DNA from: Candidatus Woesearchaeota archaeon
GTDB taxonomy: Archaea; Nanobdellota; Nanobdellia; Woesearchaeales; JABGXB01
Direction of reading: 5' to 3'
Assembly (NCBI GenBank): GCA_018675975.1
Contig: JABGXB010000002.1
Span: forward strand, 1-64,000
Length of the DNA: 64,000 nt
This document shows positions 1 through 8,114 of the stretch, in pieces. Position 1 is the stretch's first letter. Each line of letters starts with the position of its first letter. A program made the position numbers and the translations under genes. A model generated the notes under the pieces. The model was given only the letters and a program-made list of their open reading frames with translations. It made no database searches and had not been told where the DNA came from.

Positions 1-1
1 T

Positions 2-2593
2 ACTAATAATATTAATAATGAAATTTTAATTGATTATGTAGAAGATGGTCAAAATGTATTTTATATAAATAATAATATTGTTTATAATATTACAAAAAAT
101 GCAGATAATATAATTTTTAATAATTATACTCAAAAATATCCATCACAATTAAATTCATATTTACAAGAACAAATAAATGTTAAAAAAGCAACAACAGATA
201 AATTAATACTTAATAGTATTGAAAATTTTGATTTAGTTGAATACGATTTAAATAATGTAAAATATTCAAATGGAACACACATAGTTGATGTAAATACATT
301 TGATTTTGCAAACTGGGATTATGATTTTACACCACATATAAATAATGAACGTACATTTTTATACTTGCATAAAAATAATAAGCAATTTTGGTTAAATAAT
401 AATACAGTATATAATGTAACTGATTTTAATGCTGATATTGATAATAGTATTGAAAGTGCATATGAAGAAAAATATCCTTCTGAACTTTTTGTTTGGTTAC
501 AAGAACAAATAAATATTAAAAAAGCTACAACAAATAAATTAATACTTAATAGTATTGAAAATTTTGATTTAATTGAATACAATGCTAATTATGCAAAATA
601 TTCAAATGGAACTGAAATAGTTGAAATTAGTATAGTTGAATATACTGACCTAGATGATTTAAAAAATAAATTTAGTCAGTTTGAAATATTAGTTAATACT
701 GAAAATGAAAATGAAACATATGTTGATAATAATAATAATATAATTTGGATTCATAATAATACAATATATAATATTTCAAGTTCAGGAATTGTATTTGATA
801 ATTATATTCAAAATTATAATTCAAATTTAAAATTAGTATTAAAAAAAGAAATTGATTTTAATAAAAGAACTCAAATTGTTAACTCAATTGATTTAACTTT
901 TATTGAACAAAGTTCAATTGAACCAACAGTTATTAATGAAGATTTTAATTATACTATAAATGATGATGAATTTTCATATATTAATAATAATTACGACATG
1001 ACAATATTAGAATTTAATACAAATAAAATTGGAAATTATACTATTTTTATGAATCAATTAGATTTTGATATTGATTTAATTTTATTTAGAGAAAATGAAA
1101 AAATAATTTCTCAATATAAATTTAATGAAGCTGAAAATTTTAATTTTGAAAAAAATAATAATGATGGTGAAAAAATTTATATTGTTTTAATAAAATATGA
1201 AAGATATTTTTCACCCCCAACAATGGAAGAATTACCACAACTCCCTTTAGCAACAATTAATATCAAGAGAAATGGTATTGGTTGTTTTAGTCAAGTTAGT
1301 AATGTGTGTCATACAGATGGAAATATTTGGTGGAAAAATAGTTGTAATGAATTAGAAGAAATTAAAAATTCATGTTCATATGGTTGTACAATTGATAATG
1401 ATCAAAATATTTGTTTACAATGTACACAAGACTCACAATGTTCAGTTGGTAGTGTTTGTCAAAGTAATACTTGTGTTCAAGTGGAAGAGGTTGAACAAGT
1501 ATCAAGTTGTTCTGAATTTAAAGACGCTATTGAAAATGATATAAATATTAATATTACAAATGATATTGATTGTCAAGATTTTGAAAAAAATAAATGGAAT
1601 ATTCCAAGTTATTCAAAAACTATTGAAGGTAATGGTTTTACAATAAGTAATTTAGTACATAATTATAGATCTCGAAATTCAAAGGAAAGATCAGGAATTA
1701 TATTGAATTCAGATAATGCAAAAATGCAAAATGTTAATTTCAAAAATTATCATGTCTATTGTAGAAGTTCAAATTGTGGTTTAATTTCAGAAGGAAAAAT
1801 AAATTTAGAAAATGTTAATTTAACAGGATCAGTTAGTGGAGGCAATAATGTTGGCTCAGTAATTGGTTCTGGTTCTTTAATTGCAAATAATGTACAATTT
1901 CAAGGAACAGTAAAAGGAAATGATAATGTTGGTGGAATTGTTGGAAGAATGAATCCATATGAAGAAAACAATATTGAAAAAATAAAAGTTGATGCTACAA
2001 TTAATGGAAATGAATATGTAGGTGGGCTATTTGGTTCATCTTCAGCTGGTGGAACAAATGTAGCGAATTGTGTAGATACACATATTAATAATTCATACAT
2101 TAATGTAAATATAAATTCAAATGCATATTCTGGAGGAGTATTTGGTAAATGGGCTTGTAAAAATGGAATTATTGAAAATGTTTATGTAGATGGAAGTATA
2201 AATGCACGTAATTTTTATACAGGTGGTTTTAGTGGAGAGTTCGGATATTTCAGTGCATTTTTAAAAGGAGATTTTTTATTTGGAAAAATAAAAAATTCAT
2301 TTACAAAAGCATCCGTAGGAAATAAGTATATCAAAAAATATAAAAAATCAGGAGTTCGTTGGGGTTCATTTGGACCAGTACATCACTTTATATCATCATG
2401 GAATCATAAGTGGAAAACTTTAAATCAAGATGCAAATGATTGTTATTTTATTGGAAATGATATTAGTGCAGATGGATTGTGTAAAGGATTAAATGAAAGT
2501 GAATTAATTAATGTCAATTCATTTCAAAATTGGGACTTTGAAAATACATGGAATATGACTAATGAAGGACCAAAATTATTAGCATTTAATTAA
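2..2593 (+). CDS. Large surface protein with tandem and GLUG-like repeats (5' partial)
   Basis: The frame is open from base 2, so the gene begins left of the window. The TTG chosen in the ORF track (365) is internal. Bases 167-240 and 503-576 encode nearly the same segment (core KKATT.KLILNSIENFDL), giving a tandem repeat of 336 nt or 112 residues; a third, diverged unit follows. Next comes a Cys-rich stretch (about nt 1284-1480) with many C-x(4-6)-C spacings. The C-terminal part (nt about 1800-2250) holds Gly-rich units such as NVGGIVG, YVGGLFG and YSGGVFG, which resemble the GLUG motif of bacterial and archaeal adhesins. There is no membrane anchor at the C-terminus. It is probably secreted or surface-bound and may mediate attachment; that role is inferred. 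The signal peptide is not visible because the N-terminus is missing. Confidence 0.8.
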   Translation, partial: TNNINNEILIDYVEDGQNVFYINNNIVYNITKNADNIIFNNYTQKYPSQLNSYLQEQINVKKATTDKLILNSIENFDLVEYDLNNVKYSNGTHIVDVNTFDFANWDYDFTPHINNERTFLYLHKNNKQFWLNNNTVYNVTDFNADIDNSIESAYEEKYPSELFVWLQEQINIKKATTNKLILNSIENFDLIEYNANYAKYSNGTEIVEISIVEYTDLDDLKNKFSQFEILVNTENENETYVDNNNNIIWIHNNTIYNISSSGIVFDNYIQNYNSNLKLVLKKEIDFNKRTQIVNSIDLTFIEQSSIEPTVINEDFNYTINDDEFSYINNNYDMTILEFNTNKIGNYTIFMNQLDFDIDLILFRENEKIISQYKFNEAENFNFEKNNNDGEKIYIVLIKYERYFSPPTMEELPQLPLATINIKRNGIGCFSQVSNVCHTDGNIWWKNSCNELEEIKNSCSYGCTIDNDQNICLQCTQDSQCSVGSVCQSNTCVQVEEVEQVSSCSEFKDAIENDININITNDIDCQDFEKNKWNIPSYSKTIEGNGFTISNLVHNYRSRNSKERSGIILNSDNAKMQNVNFKNYHVYCRSSNCGLISEGKINLENVNLTGSVSGGNNVGSVIGSGSLIANNVQFQGTVKGNDNVGGIVGRMNPYEENNIEKIKVDATINGNEYVGGLFGSSSAGGTNVANCVDTHINNSYINVNINSNAYSGGVFGKWACKNGIIENVYVDGSINARNFYTGGFSGEFGYFSAFLKGDFLFGKIKNSFTKASVGNKYIKKYKKSGVRWGSFGPVHHFISSWNHKWKTLNQDANDCYFIGNDISADGLCKGLNESELINVNSFQNWDFENTWNMTNEGPKLLAFN

Positions 2594-2597
2594 TTTG

Positions 2598-3794
2598 TTA
2601 ATTACACATAATAAATTTAATAAACATAGTTGCATAACTACCCTTAGTTAATACAAATTTAAATTTTAATGTTTCTTTATCAACTAATTCATAATTAAAA
2701 TTATTTGATTTTAAAAATAAATTTCTGTAATCACCTTCTAAACTAATTTGAGGAAGTTCATTTAAAATAAAACTTCTTTGATTAATTTTAAATTCATTAA
2801 AAAAATTATCAATTTCAATTTTTATTTCATCCAAAATATTTACATCAAATTCATTCTCCAATTTTTTTATATCATCATAAAATGAATTTAATAAATTTGG
2901 ATCATAACCAATTAATGGAATTTTTAAATTAATCAATTTATTTATTTTCTCTATTTCAAAGTCATTAAAAAAATAAATATTTTGATTGATATTTTCAATA
3001 GTACAAATTTTTGTTTTAAATAAAATATCAATTAATTTTCCCGAAATTAAATTATATAAATAACTTTGAACTGAATGTAAAAATATCTTTAATATTTTTG
3101 GATTAATTGTATTTAATGCACGAATATGATCAGTATTACTTTTTTGTAATTCTTTAACTACAGCTTTTTCATAATTGTGAAAATCATCAATATTTAATTC
3201 ACAATCAATAGTTTCCATTTCAAAATCAATATTAGACTGTTGTTTTATTAAATTATAATTAAATTCTTTAAAATTTTTATTCAATAATAAAATACCTTGC
3301 TTGAAATTATTTTTTGAAAATCTTTGAGAATCAAAATAATTAATACAAGGTATAAAACCTAATTTAATTTCTATCTTCTTTAATAAATTTAATTTAGAAA
3401 TTGTTAAATCCAATTGTTTTATACAACTTACTCGAATTTCAAATTCATTATTATCTAAATCACCAATTTTTATTGGATTTTCACTCCAACCAATAAATTC
3501 TAATTTTATATCTTTATCAATTTCAATATTACACATAGATTCAGTATATCTATTTAAAGAAATGTACTGACTTGTAATACCATTTTTATCTTTAAGACCT
3601 GCAATACCAAATTGTTTTACACTAATTAAAAATACTTTTGCAATTTTATATAGTGCATCCATTGTAGTAAAATTTGATTTTGTTAATTTTAAAATTACAT
3701 ATTTATGATTTTTATCAGGTTTATTTTTTAATTTTGATTTATTTATAATTTCATTTACAATAAAATCATCATCAGTTTGTTTTATTTTATACAT
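2598..3794 (-). CDS. truD: tRNA pseudouridine synthase TruD
   Basis: TruD isomerises uridine 13 of tRNA to pseudouridine in the cytoplasm. The 398-residue length is normal for the family. The signature AGLKDKNG (residues about 65-72) contains the expected catalytic Asp, followed by TSQ as in TruD proteins. The N-terminus (IKQTDDDFIVNEI) matches the family opening that reads the substrate. It is convergent with the surface-protein gene, only 4 nt away. The upstream region (3795-3882) is a short AT-rich gap shared with the divergent zinc-ribbon gene. No active-site residue looks lost. The identification is firm from motifs. Confidence 0.93.
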   Translation of the reverse strand: MYKIKQTDDDFIVNEIINKSKLKNKPDKNHKYVILKLTKSNFTTMDALYKIAKVFLISVKQFGIAGLKDKNGITSQYISLNRYTESMCNIEIDKDIKLEFIGWSENPIKIGDLDNNEFEIRVSCIKQLDLTISKLNLLKKIEIKLGFIPCINYFDSQRFSKNNFKQGILLLNKNFKEFNYNLIKQQSNIDFEMETIDCELNIDDFHNYEKAVVKELQKSNTDHIRALNTINPKILKIFLHSVQSYLYNLISGKLIDILFKTKICTIENINQNIYFFNDFEIEKINKLINLKIPLIGYDPNLLNSFYDDIKKLENEFDVNILDEIKIEIDNFFNEFKINQRSFILNELPQISLEGDYRNLFLKSNNFNYELVDKETLKFKFVLTKGSYATMFIKFIMCN

Positions 3795-3882
3795 AATTAA
3801 TAGAAAATTAAGCTATTTAAATGCTTTTTTAATATTTAGAATAATTTATAAATGAAAAAACATTATTTCTAATGAGGGGTAT

Positions 3883-4344
3883 ATGGCAGATTTTGAAATT
3901 AATCCACTAATTTTTATATTTTTAGGGGCAATCATATCATCAATTTCAACAGGAATTGTATATATACGAAAGGATTATGTTTTTTTAATATTTTTTCTAA
4001 TTGGAATTGGATTTTTAACTTATGGATTAGTTAAAAGAAAACACTATCATCAATATATACAAAAATTAGAAAAGAAAACAAAAAAACAAATAAGAAATAT
4101 ACCTGGAATTAATAATAATTTAAATAATAAAATAAGCTCAAAACAAAAATATATGCAAACAAAAAATAATGTACATCATCAGTCTAAAACAATATTTTAT
4201 AATAATTTAAATAATAAACATCAAAAAAGAAATTATATAATATTAAAACATTGTTCACATTGTCATAATCATCATAATGAAAATGAATATATATGTAAAA
4301 AATGTAATAATAGGCATTTTTATTATATGACACACCATAAATAA
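3883..4344 (+). CDS. Small membrane protein with C-terminal zinc ribbon
   Basis: This 153-residue protein is not one I recognise. Two hydrophobic segments (about residues 8-28 and 31-50) should span the membrane. A basic Asn/Lys/His-rich linker follows, then C-x2-C-x10-C-x2-C (about residues 123-140) surrounded by many histidines, which looks like a zinc ribbon in the cytoplasm. The start ATG is preceded closely by GAGGGGT, a Shine-Dalgarno-like stretch. The gene stands alone between truD (divergent) and the Mre11 gene. A membrane-tethered metal or nucleic-acid binding role is possible but not shown. Confidence 0.6.
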   Translation: MADFEINPLIFIFLGAIISSISTGIVYIRKDYVFLIFFLIGIGFLTYGLVKRKHYHQYIQKLEKKTKKQIRNIPGINNNLNNKISSKQKYMQTKNNVHHQSKTIFYNNLNNKHQKRNYIILKHCSHCHNHHNENEYICKKCNNRHFYYMTHHK

Positions 4345-4414
4345 ACATATATAATTACAATTATTATTTCTAATATTTCAAAAACTTAATAAAATATGGA
4401 ATTTCAAAAATCTC

Positions 4415-5668
4415 ATGAACAATTTTAAATATTCTCACATAGCAGACTGCCACATAGGTGGATGGAAAGATGATAAAATGAAAAATATGTCATTAAATTG
4501 TTTTAAAAAAGCAATTGAAATAAGTATAGAAAATAATGTTAATTTTATATTATTGGCAGGAGATTTATTTAATTCATCAATACCTTCAGTTGATAATTTG
4601 AAAGAAGTTGTTAAAATATTAAGATTATGTCTATATCGAAATATTCCAGTATATACAATTGCAGGAAGCCATGATTTTTCACCATCAGGAAAAACAATAA
4701 TAGAAGTATTAGATAAAGCTGGTCTTTTAATTAATGTATCTCGTGGAAATATAGTTAATGATAAATTAGAACTTGATTTTACTGTTGACAAATTAACAAA
4801 TGTAAAAATAACAGGCATTGTTGGTAAAAGAGGCGGACTTGAAAAAAATATTTTTAATAATTTAAATAGAGAAAAATTAGAAATAGAAAATAATTATAAA
4901 ATTTTTATGTTTCATACAGCAATTACAGAAATAAAACCAGCTGGATTGGAAAAAATGGATTCAACATCAATATCAACATTACCTAAACAATTTAATTATT
5001 ATGCAGGTGGACATGTACATTATGTGTTTAAAAAAGAAATGAAAATAAATAATGGTAATTCATTATTGACATACCCAGGTCCAACATACCCAAATAATTT
5101 TAAAGAATTGGAAGATTTAAAAAAAGGCACATTTTGGATTGCTAATGTTGAATTCAATAATAATGAATATAAAACTAATATTGAACTAATCGAAATACCA
5201 AGCCCAGAAGTTAAATGTTATAATATAGATATTGATGGAAAATCAGTAAATGAAGTTAATAATTTACTATTTGAATTATTTGATGAAAATATAAATAATA
5301 AAATTATTACAATTAGAATTTATGGACAAATAAGCTCTGGAAAAATATCGGAAATAAATTTTAAAAAATTAATATCATATTTATATGAAAAAGGTTCATA
5401 TTTTGTTACAATTAACACAAACAAATTAAAAAGCAAAGAATTTGTAAAATATAAAATTCATATTAAAGACAATATTGATCTTGAAAAAAGTATTATAGAT
5501 GAACATTCTGATAATATAAATATAGATTTCTTAAATACAGACAATAAAAGTGCTTTAATTAAAACATTAATTAATTCTTTAAATACTAATAAAATCGAAG
5601 GGGAAAAAATAAATAATTTTGAAGAAAGAATATTTGATGAATTAACCAATATATTAGAAATTGAATAA
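4415..5668 (+). CDS. mre11: Mre11/SbcD-like DNA double-strand break repair nuclease
   Basis: Mre11 is the Mn-dependent exo/endonuclease of the Mre11-Rad50 complex that processes DNA ends. The phosphoesterase motifs are in order: DCH (about residue 11), GDLFN (about 49), GSHD (about 84), FHTA (about 167) and GGHVH (about 197). The GSHD variant of GNHD occurs in several archaeal Mre11 proteins, so it is not a defect. The length of 417 residues is typical; the C-terminal third would form the capping and Rad50-binding region. A TATA-like element (TTAATAAAATA) lies about 25 nt before the ATG, suggesting a leaderless mRNA. Rad50 is not adjacent, nor are HerA or NurA; HerA is 40 kb away in this window. 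Confidence 0.88.
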   Translation: MNNFKYSHIADCHIGGWKDDKMKNMSLNCFKKAIEISIENNVNFILLAGDLFNSSIPSVDNLKEVVKILRLCLYRNIPVYTIAGSHDFSPSGKTIIEVLDKAGLLINVSRGNIVNDKLELDFTVDKLTNVKITGIVGKRGGLEKNIFNNLNREKLEIENNYKIFMFHTAITEIKPAGLEKMDSTSISTLPKQFNYYAGGHVHYVFKKEMKINNGNSLLTYPGPTYPNNFKELEDLKKGTFWIANVEFNNNEYKTNIELIEIPSPEVKCYNIDIDGKSVNEVNNLLFELFDENINNKIITIRIYGQISSGKISEINFKKLISYLYEKGSYFVTINTNKLKSKEFVKYKIHIKDNIDLEKSIIDEHSDNINIDFLNTDNKSALIKTLINSLNTNKIEGEKINNFEERIFDELTNILEIE

Positions 5669-5712
5669 TAAATAAAAATAATATATATAATTCAAATAAA
5701 ACAAACAAATTC

Positions 5713-5728
5713 AAGTATGTATATACTT
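5713..5728. promoter_or_regulatory. Inverted repeat upstream of adk (operator candidate)
   Basis: AAGTAT-GTAT-ATACTT is a perfect 6-bp inverted repeat with a 4-nt spacer. It sits directly before the TATA-like TTATAATTTAAATA that should drive the adenylate kinase gene. Its centre contains GTATATAC, an octamer that also occurs upstream of the AbrB-PhoU gene at 27851. A binding site for a dimeric regulator is inferred. In such AT-rich DNA a repeat this short could arise by chance. Confidence 0.35.
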
Positions 5729-5787
5729 ATAATTTAAATACTTTACAAAACATATTATTATTGTCAAAACACACATAAATACATATT

Positions 5788-5794
5788 AGGTGAT
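5788..5794 (+). promoter_or_regulatory. Shine-Dalgarno site fixing an AUU start for adk
   Basis: AGGTGAT is the exact complement of the ATCACCT at the 3' end of this genome's own 16S rRNA (52797-52803). It ends 4 nt before an ATT codon at 5799. An in-frame TAA lies immediately before that ATT, so initiation cannot be further upstream. The first ATG in frame (5868) lies after the P-loop. The site therefore points to AUU as the start codon. Confidence 0.7.
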
Positions 5795-5798
5795 TTAA

Positions 5799-6542
5799 AT
5801 TAAAATTATAATTACAGGAAAACCAGCCTCAGGAAAAGGAACAGTTGGAAATTTTATTGCAAAAAAAATGAAATTAAAAGAAATAAGTATGGGTAATATT
5901 ATTAGAGAAAGAATAAAAAAAGATAAAAAGTTAGAAATTCTTGTTAAAAAAAAAATGAATGCTGGAAAATTATTACCAGACAAAGTAATGAATGAAATTG
6001 CAAAAAAATATTTTAAACAAAATAAAATCAAAGATAATTTTATTTTTGATGGCTATCCAAGAACATTATTAGAAGCAAAATATATTACAAAATTATTTGA
6101 TTTTGATCATATAATAGAATTAAATATTACAAATAAAGAAGTTGTAAATAGAATCAAGAAAAGATTAATTTGTGGAGAATTTTCATATATAATTGGAAAA
6201 AAATATAAAATAATTTCAAAAAAAGTTAAAGAGTTAAGAAAAAAAAAAGGATTAAATAGCAAAGAAATAATAATTAAAGTAAATAGCTTATGTCCAAAAA
6301 CTGGAAAAATATTAGAAAAACGTAAAGATGATATGCCATTGAAATTAAAAACAAGATTAAATGAATATAATAAAAAAACAAAACCAATATTAAAATTTTT
6401 TAAAATATATGCAAAAATGATTGAAAATAATAATAAAATAAAAAAAAATGAAAAAAAAATTCCAAAAATTAATATAATAAATGGAATGGGTTCAATTAAT
6501 AAAATACAAAAAAAGGTTTATGATTTAATAAAAAATGGATGA
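5799..6542 (+). CDS. adk: Adenylate kinase, bacterial/eukaryotic type, AUU start
   Basis: Adenylate kinase interconverts ATP, AMP and ADP in the cytoplasm. The ORF track starts at 5868, which would remove the nucleotide-binding P-loop. Reading the same frame back to 5799 restores IKIIITGKPASGKGT, the glycine-rich loop of Adk. The upstream codon is TAA, so the start must be the ATT at 5799, supported by a perfect 7-nt Shine-Dalgarno. Other family features are MGNIIRE (in place of TGDMLR), FDGYPRT, and a LID region ending RKDDMPLKLKTRL. The LID (about residues 125-175) is longer and more lysine-rich than usual. At 247 residues it belongs to the short Adk family, not the archaeal trimeric AdkA. 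It overlaps the nitroreductase gene by 8 nt. Confidence 0.88.
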   Translation: MKIIITGKPASGKGTVGNFIAKKMKLKEISMGNIIRERIKKDKKLEILVKKKMNAGKLLPDKVMNEIAKKYFKQNKIKDNFIFDGYPRTLLEAKYITKLFDFDHIIELNITNKEVVNRIKKRLICGEFSYIIGKKYKIISKKVKELRKKKGLNSKEIIIKVNSLCPKTGKILEKRKDDMPLKLKTRLNEYNKKTKPILKFFKIYAKMIENNNKIKKNEKKIPKINIINGMGSINKIQKKVYDLIKNG

Positions 6543-7200
6543 AAATATATTAAAAAGAAGATCATGTAAAAATTATTTACAAATTCCAATTGAATGGAGT
6601 AAATTAGTGAATATTTTAAAAGCAGGAAGTTTGGCCCCTAGTGCGGGAAATTTACAAAATTGGAAATTTATAGTTATTCAAGAAAAAGAAAATAGACAAA
6701 AAATAGCTAATTCATGTTTATTTCAAACATGGATGAATCAAGCACCAACATATATTATTGTTTGTGGTAATTTTCAAATGGCACAAAAATATTATTTTGA
6801 AAGAGGAAATATGTTTACAATACAATCATGTGCTGCTGCAATGGAAAATATGCTTATTGAAGCGACCAATCAAAAATTAGGATCTAATTGGGTAGGTGCA
6901 TTTGATGAACAAAAATTAAATGAAATTTTAGAAATTGAAGATGAATGGAAAATATATAGTATTTTAACATTAGGATATGAATCTGAAAAAACTGAAATGC
7001 CAAATAAATTAGAATTAAAAGATCAAGTTTATTTTGAAAAATTTAAAGAAAATCAATATGAAGCATCATTATTTCCAATTTCAAATTTAAAAAATGAAAT
7101 TAATAATCAAATAAATAAAACAAAATCAGAAATAATTGGACAAAAAAATAAAATTCAAAAAAAAATAGAAGAAAATAAAAAAAAATTATTAGAAGAATAA
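6535..7200 (+). CDS. Nitroreductase-family FMN oxidoreductase
   Basis: The N-terminus RRSCKNYLQIPI followed by LAPSAGNLQNWKF is the classic nitroreductase FMN-binding opening. The later GSNWVGAF and ILTLGYE segments also fit. Such enzymes use FMN and NAD(P)H to reduce nitro compounds, quinones or flavins; the real substrate is unknown. The core occupies residues 1-165. The last 55 residues are a lysine/glutamate-rich helix likely to form a coiled coil, which is unusual for the family. The start overlaps the end of adk by 8 nt, so the two are probably co-transcribed and translationally coupled. Confidence 0.85.
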   Translation: MDENILKRRSCKNYLQIPIEWSKLVNILKAGSLAPSAGNLQNWKFIVIQEKENRQKIANSCLFQTWMNQAPTYIIVCGNFQMAQKYYFERGNMFTIQSCAAAMENMLIEATNQKLGSNWVGAFDEQKLNEILEIEDEWKIYSILTLGYESEKTEMPNKLELKDQVYFEKFKENQYEASLFPISNLKNEINNQINKTKSEIIGQKNKIQKKIEENKKKLLEE

Positions 7201-7334
7201 CAACCAATAAAGCATTAAAATTGAACGTATATCAATAATGAAATTTCAAAATCAAAGATGAAACTAAAAACCAGAATTGAATTTTAAAATTCAAATATGA
7301 TATTTTTATATATAATAATAAAATATTATTTTTT

Positions 7335-7868
7335 ATGGATGGTGTAGAAGTTCTTGAAAAATTAATTGAAAAAAAGTTATTATTATTAATAAAAACAATA
7401 TTATCTGAACCCAATAAAGAATTTTACCTCCAAGAATTGTCTGAAAAATCAAAAGTACCAATTGCTACCACTTTTAGACTATTAAATAAGCTAATTGAAC
7501 TTAAATTAATAGAAGAAAGAAAGATTAGTAGATTTACAATATATAAGTTATCAAAGAACAAAGAAATAGAATTCTTAAGCAAATTGTTCAAATTTGAGAT
7601 TGATCCAATAAAAGAATTCTCCGACCTTGTAAATGCAAAATTTGCCATTTCTTCAATATATCGACAAGGTGAAAAATCAGACAAAAAATCTAATTTAGTC
7701 ATATTAGGTTATGATATAGAAGCTAATCAAATTTCGGAAATTGCAAAAGAAATAAAGGTTAATTATAATTATTTAATTAATTTCATAATACTTACACCAG
7801 AACAATTTAAACAAATGGAAAATATGGGAATAAATACAAACAAACATCATTTAATATATAATAGTTAA
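7335..7868 (+). CDS. Winged helix-turn-helix transcriptional regulator
   Basis: The N-terminal 75 residues contain an HTH pattern, EFYLQELSEKSKVPIATTFRLLNKL, followed by a wing (LIEERKISRFTIYKLS), as in MarR/ArsR-type winged helix proteins. The C-terminal 100 residues are an alpha/beta domain I cannot name, with a hydrophobic strand LVILGYDI. It probably binds DNA as a dimer and senses a ligand or partner through its C-terminus; this is inferred. A TATA-like TTTTATATATAATA is centred about 26 nt before the ATG, consistent with a leaderless transcript. The next gene downstream is ftsZ, but it has its own promoter. Confidence 0.75.
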   Translation: MDGVEVLEKLIEKKLLLLIKTILSEPNKEFYLQELSEKSKVPIATTFRLLNKLIELKLIEERKISRFTIYKLSKNKEIEFLSKLFKFEIDPIKEFSDLVNAKFAISSIYRQGEKSDKKSNLVILGYDIEANQISEIAKEIKVNYNYLINFIILTPEQFKQMENMGINTNKHHLIYNS

Positions 7869-7941
7869 TTTAGTTTCAATTAAACTCCAAAAGAAAAAAA
7901 TAAAACTAGTTTTCATAACAATAAAAAAACAATAAAAAACC

Positions 7942-7949
7942 TTATAAAT
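7942..7949 (+). promoter_or_regulatory. TATA box of ftsZ
   Basis: TTATAAAT preceded by A-rich BRE-like bases. Transcription should start near 7972, giving ftsZ an unusually long leader of about 140 nt. In most other genes here the TATA box lies about 25 nt from the start codon. Confidence 0.5.
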
Positions 7950-8114
7950 GAAAAGGCCATAAAATTAAGTATAGGCTTTAAATGTTTGATGTTATAGTAA
8001 AAGAGGTTATCAAAAGTAAAATTGAATATTGTTTATTGAAATGAACAATTTTTGATTGAGAATAATATTCAACACCTAATTATAGGTCTAAAAAATAAAA
8101 AGGTAGGCGATAAA

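Noticed and set aside
1-364. A separate gene start at TTG 365
   Set aside because: The frame is open to base 2 with the same repeat content, so the gene begins outside the window.
4660-4680. GSHD in Mre11 as a lost metal ligand
   Set aside because: I recall GSHD in place of GNHD in several archaeal Mre11 proteins, so it is not evidence of inactivation.
8052-8114. Upstream TTG start of ftsZ
   Set aside because: ATG 8115 has a Shine-Dalgarno and gives the usual FtsZ start; the extra 21 residues are not conserved-looking.
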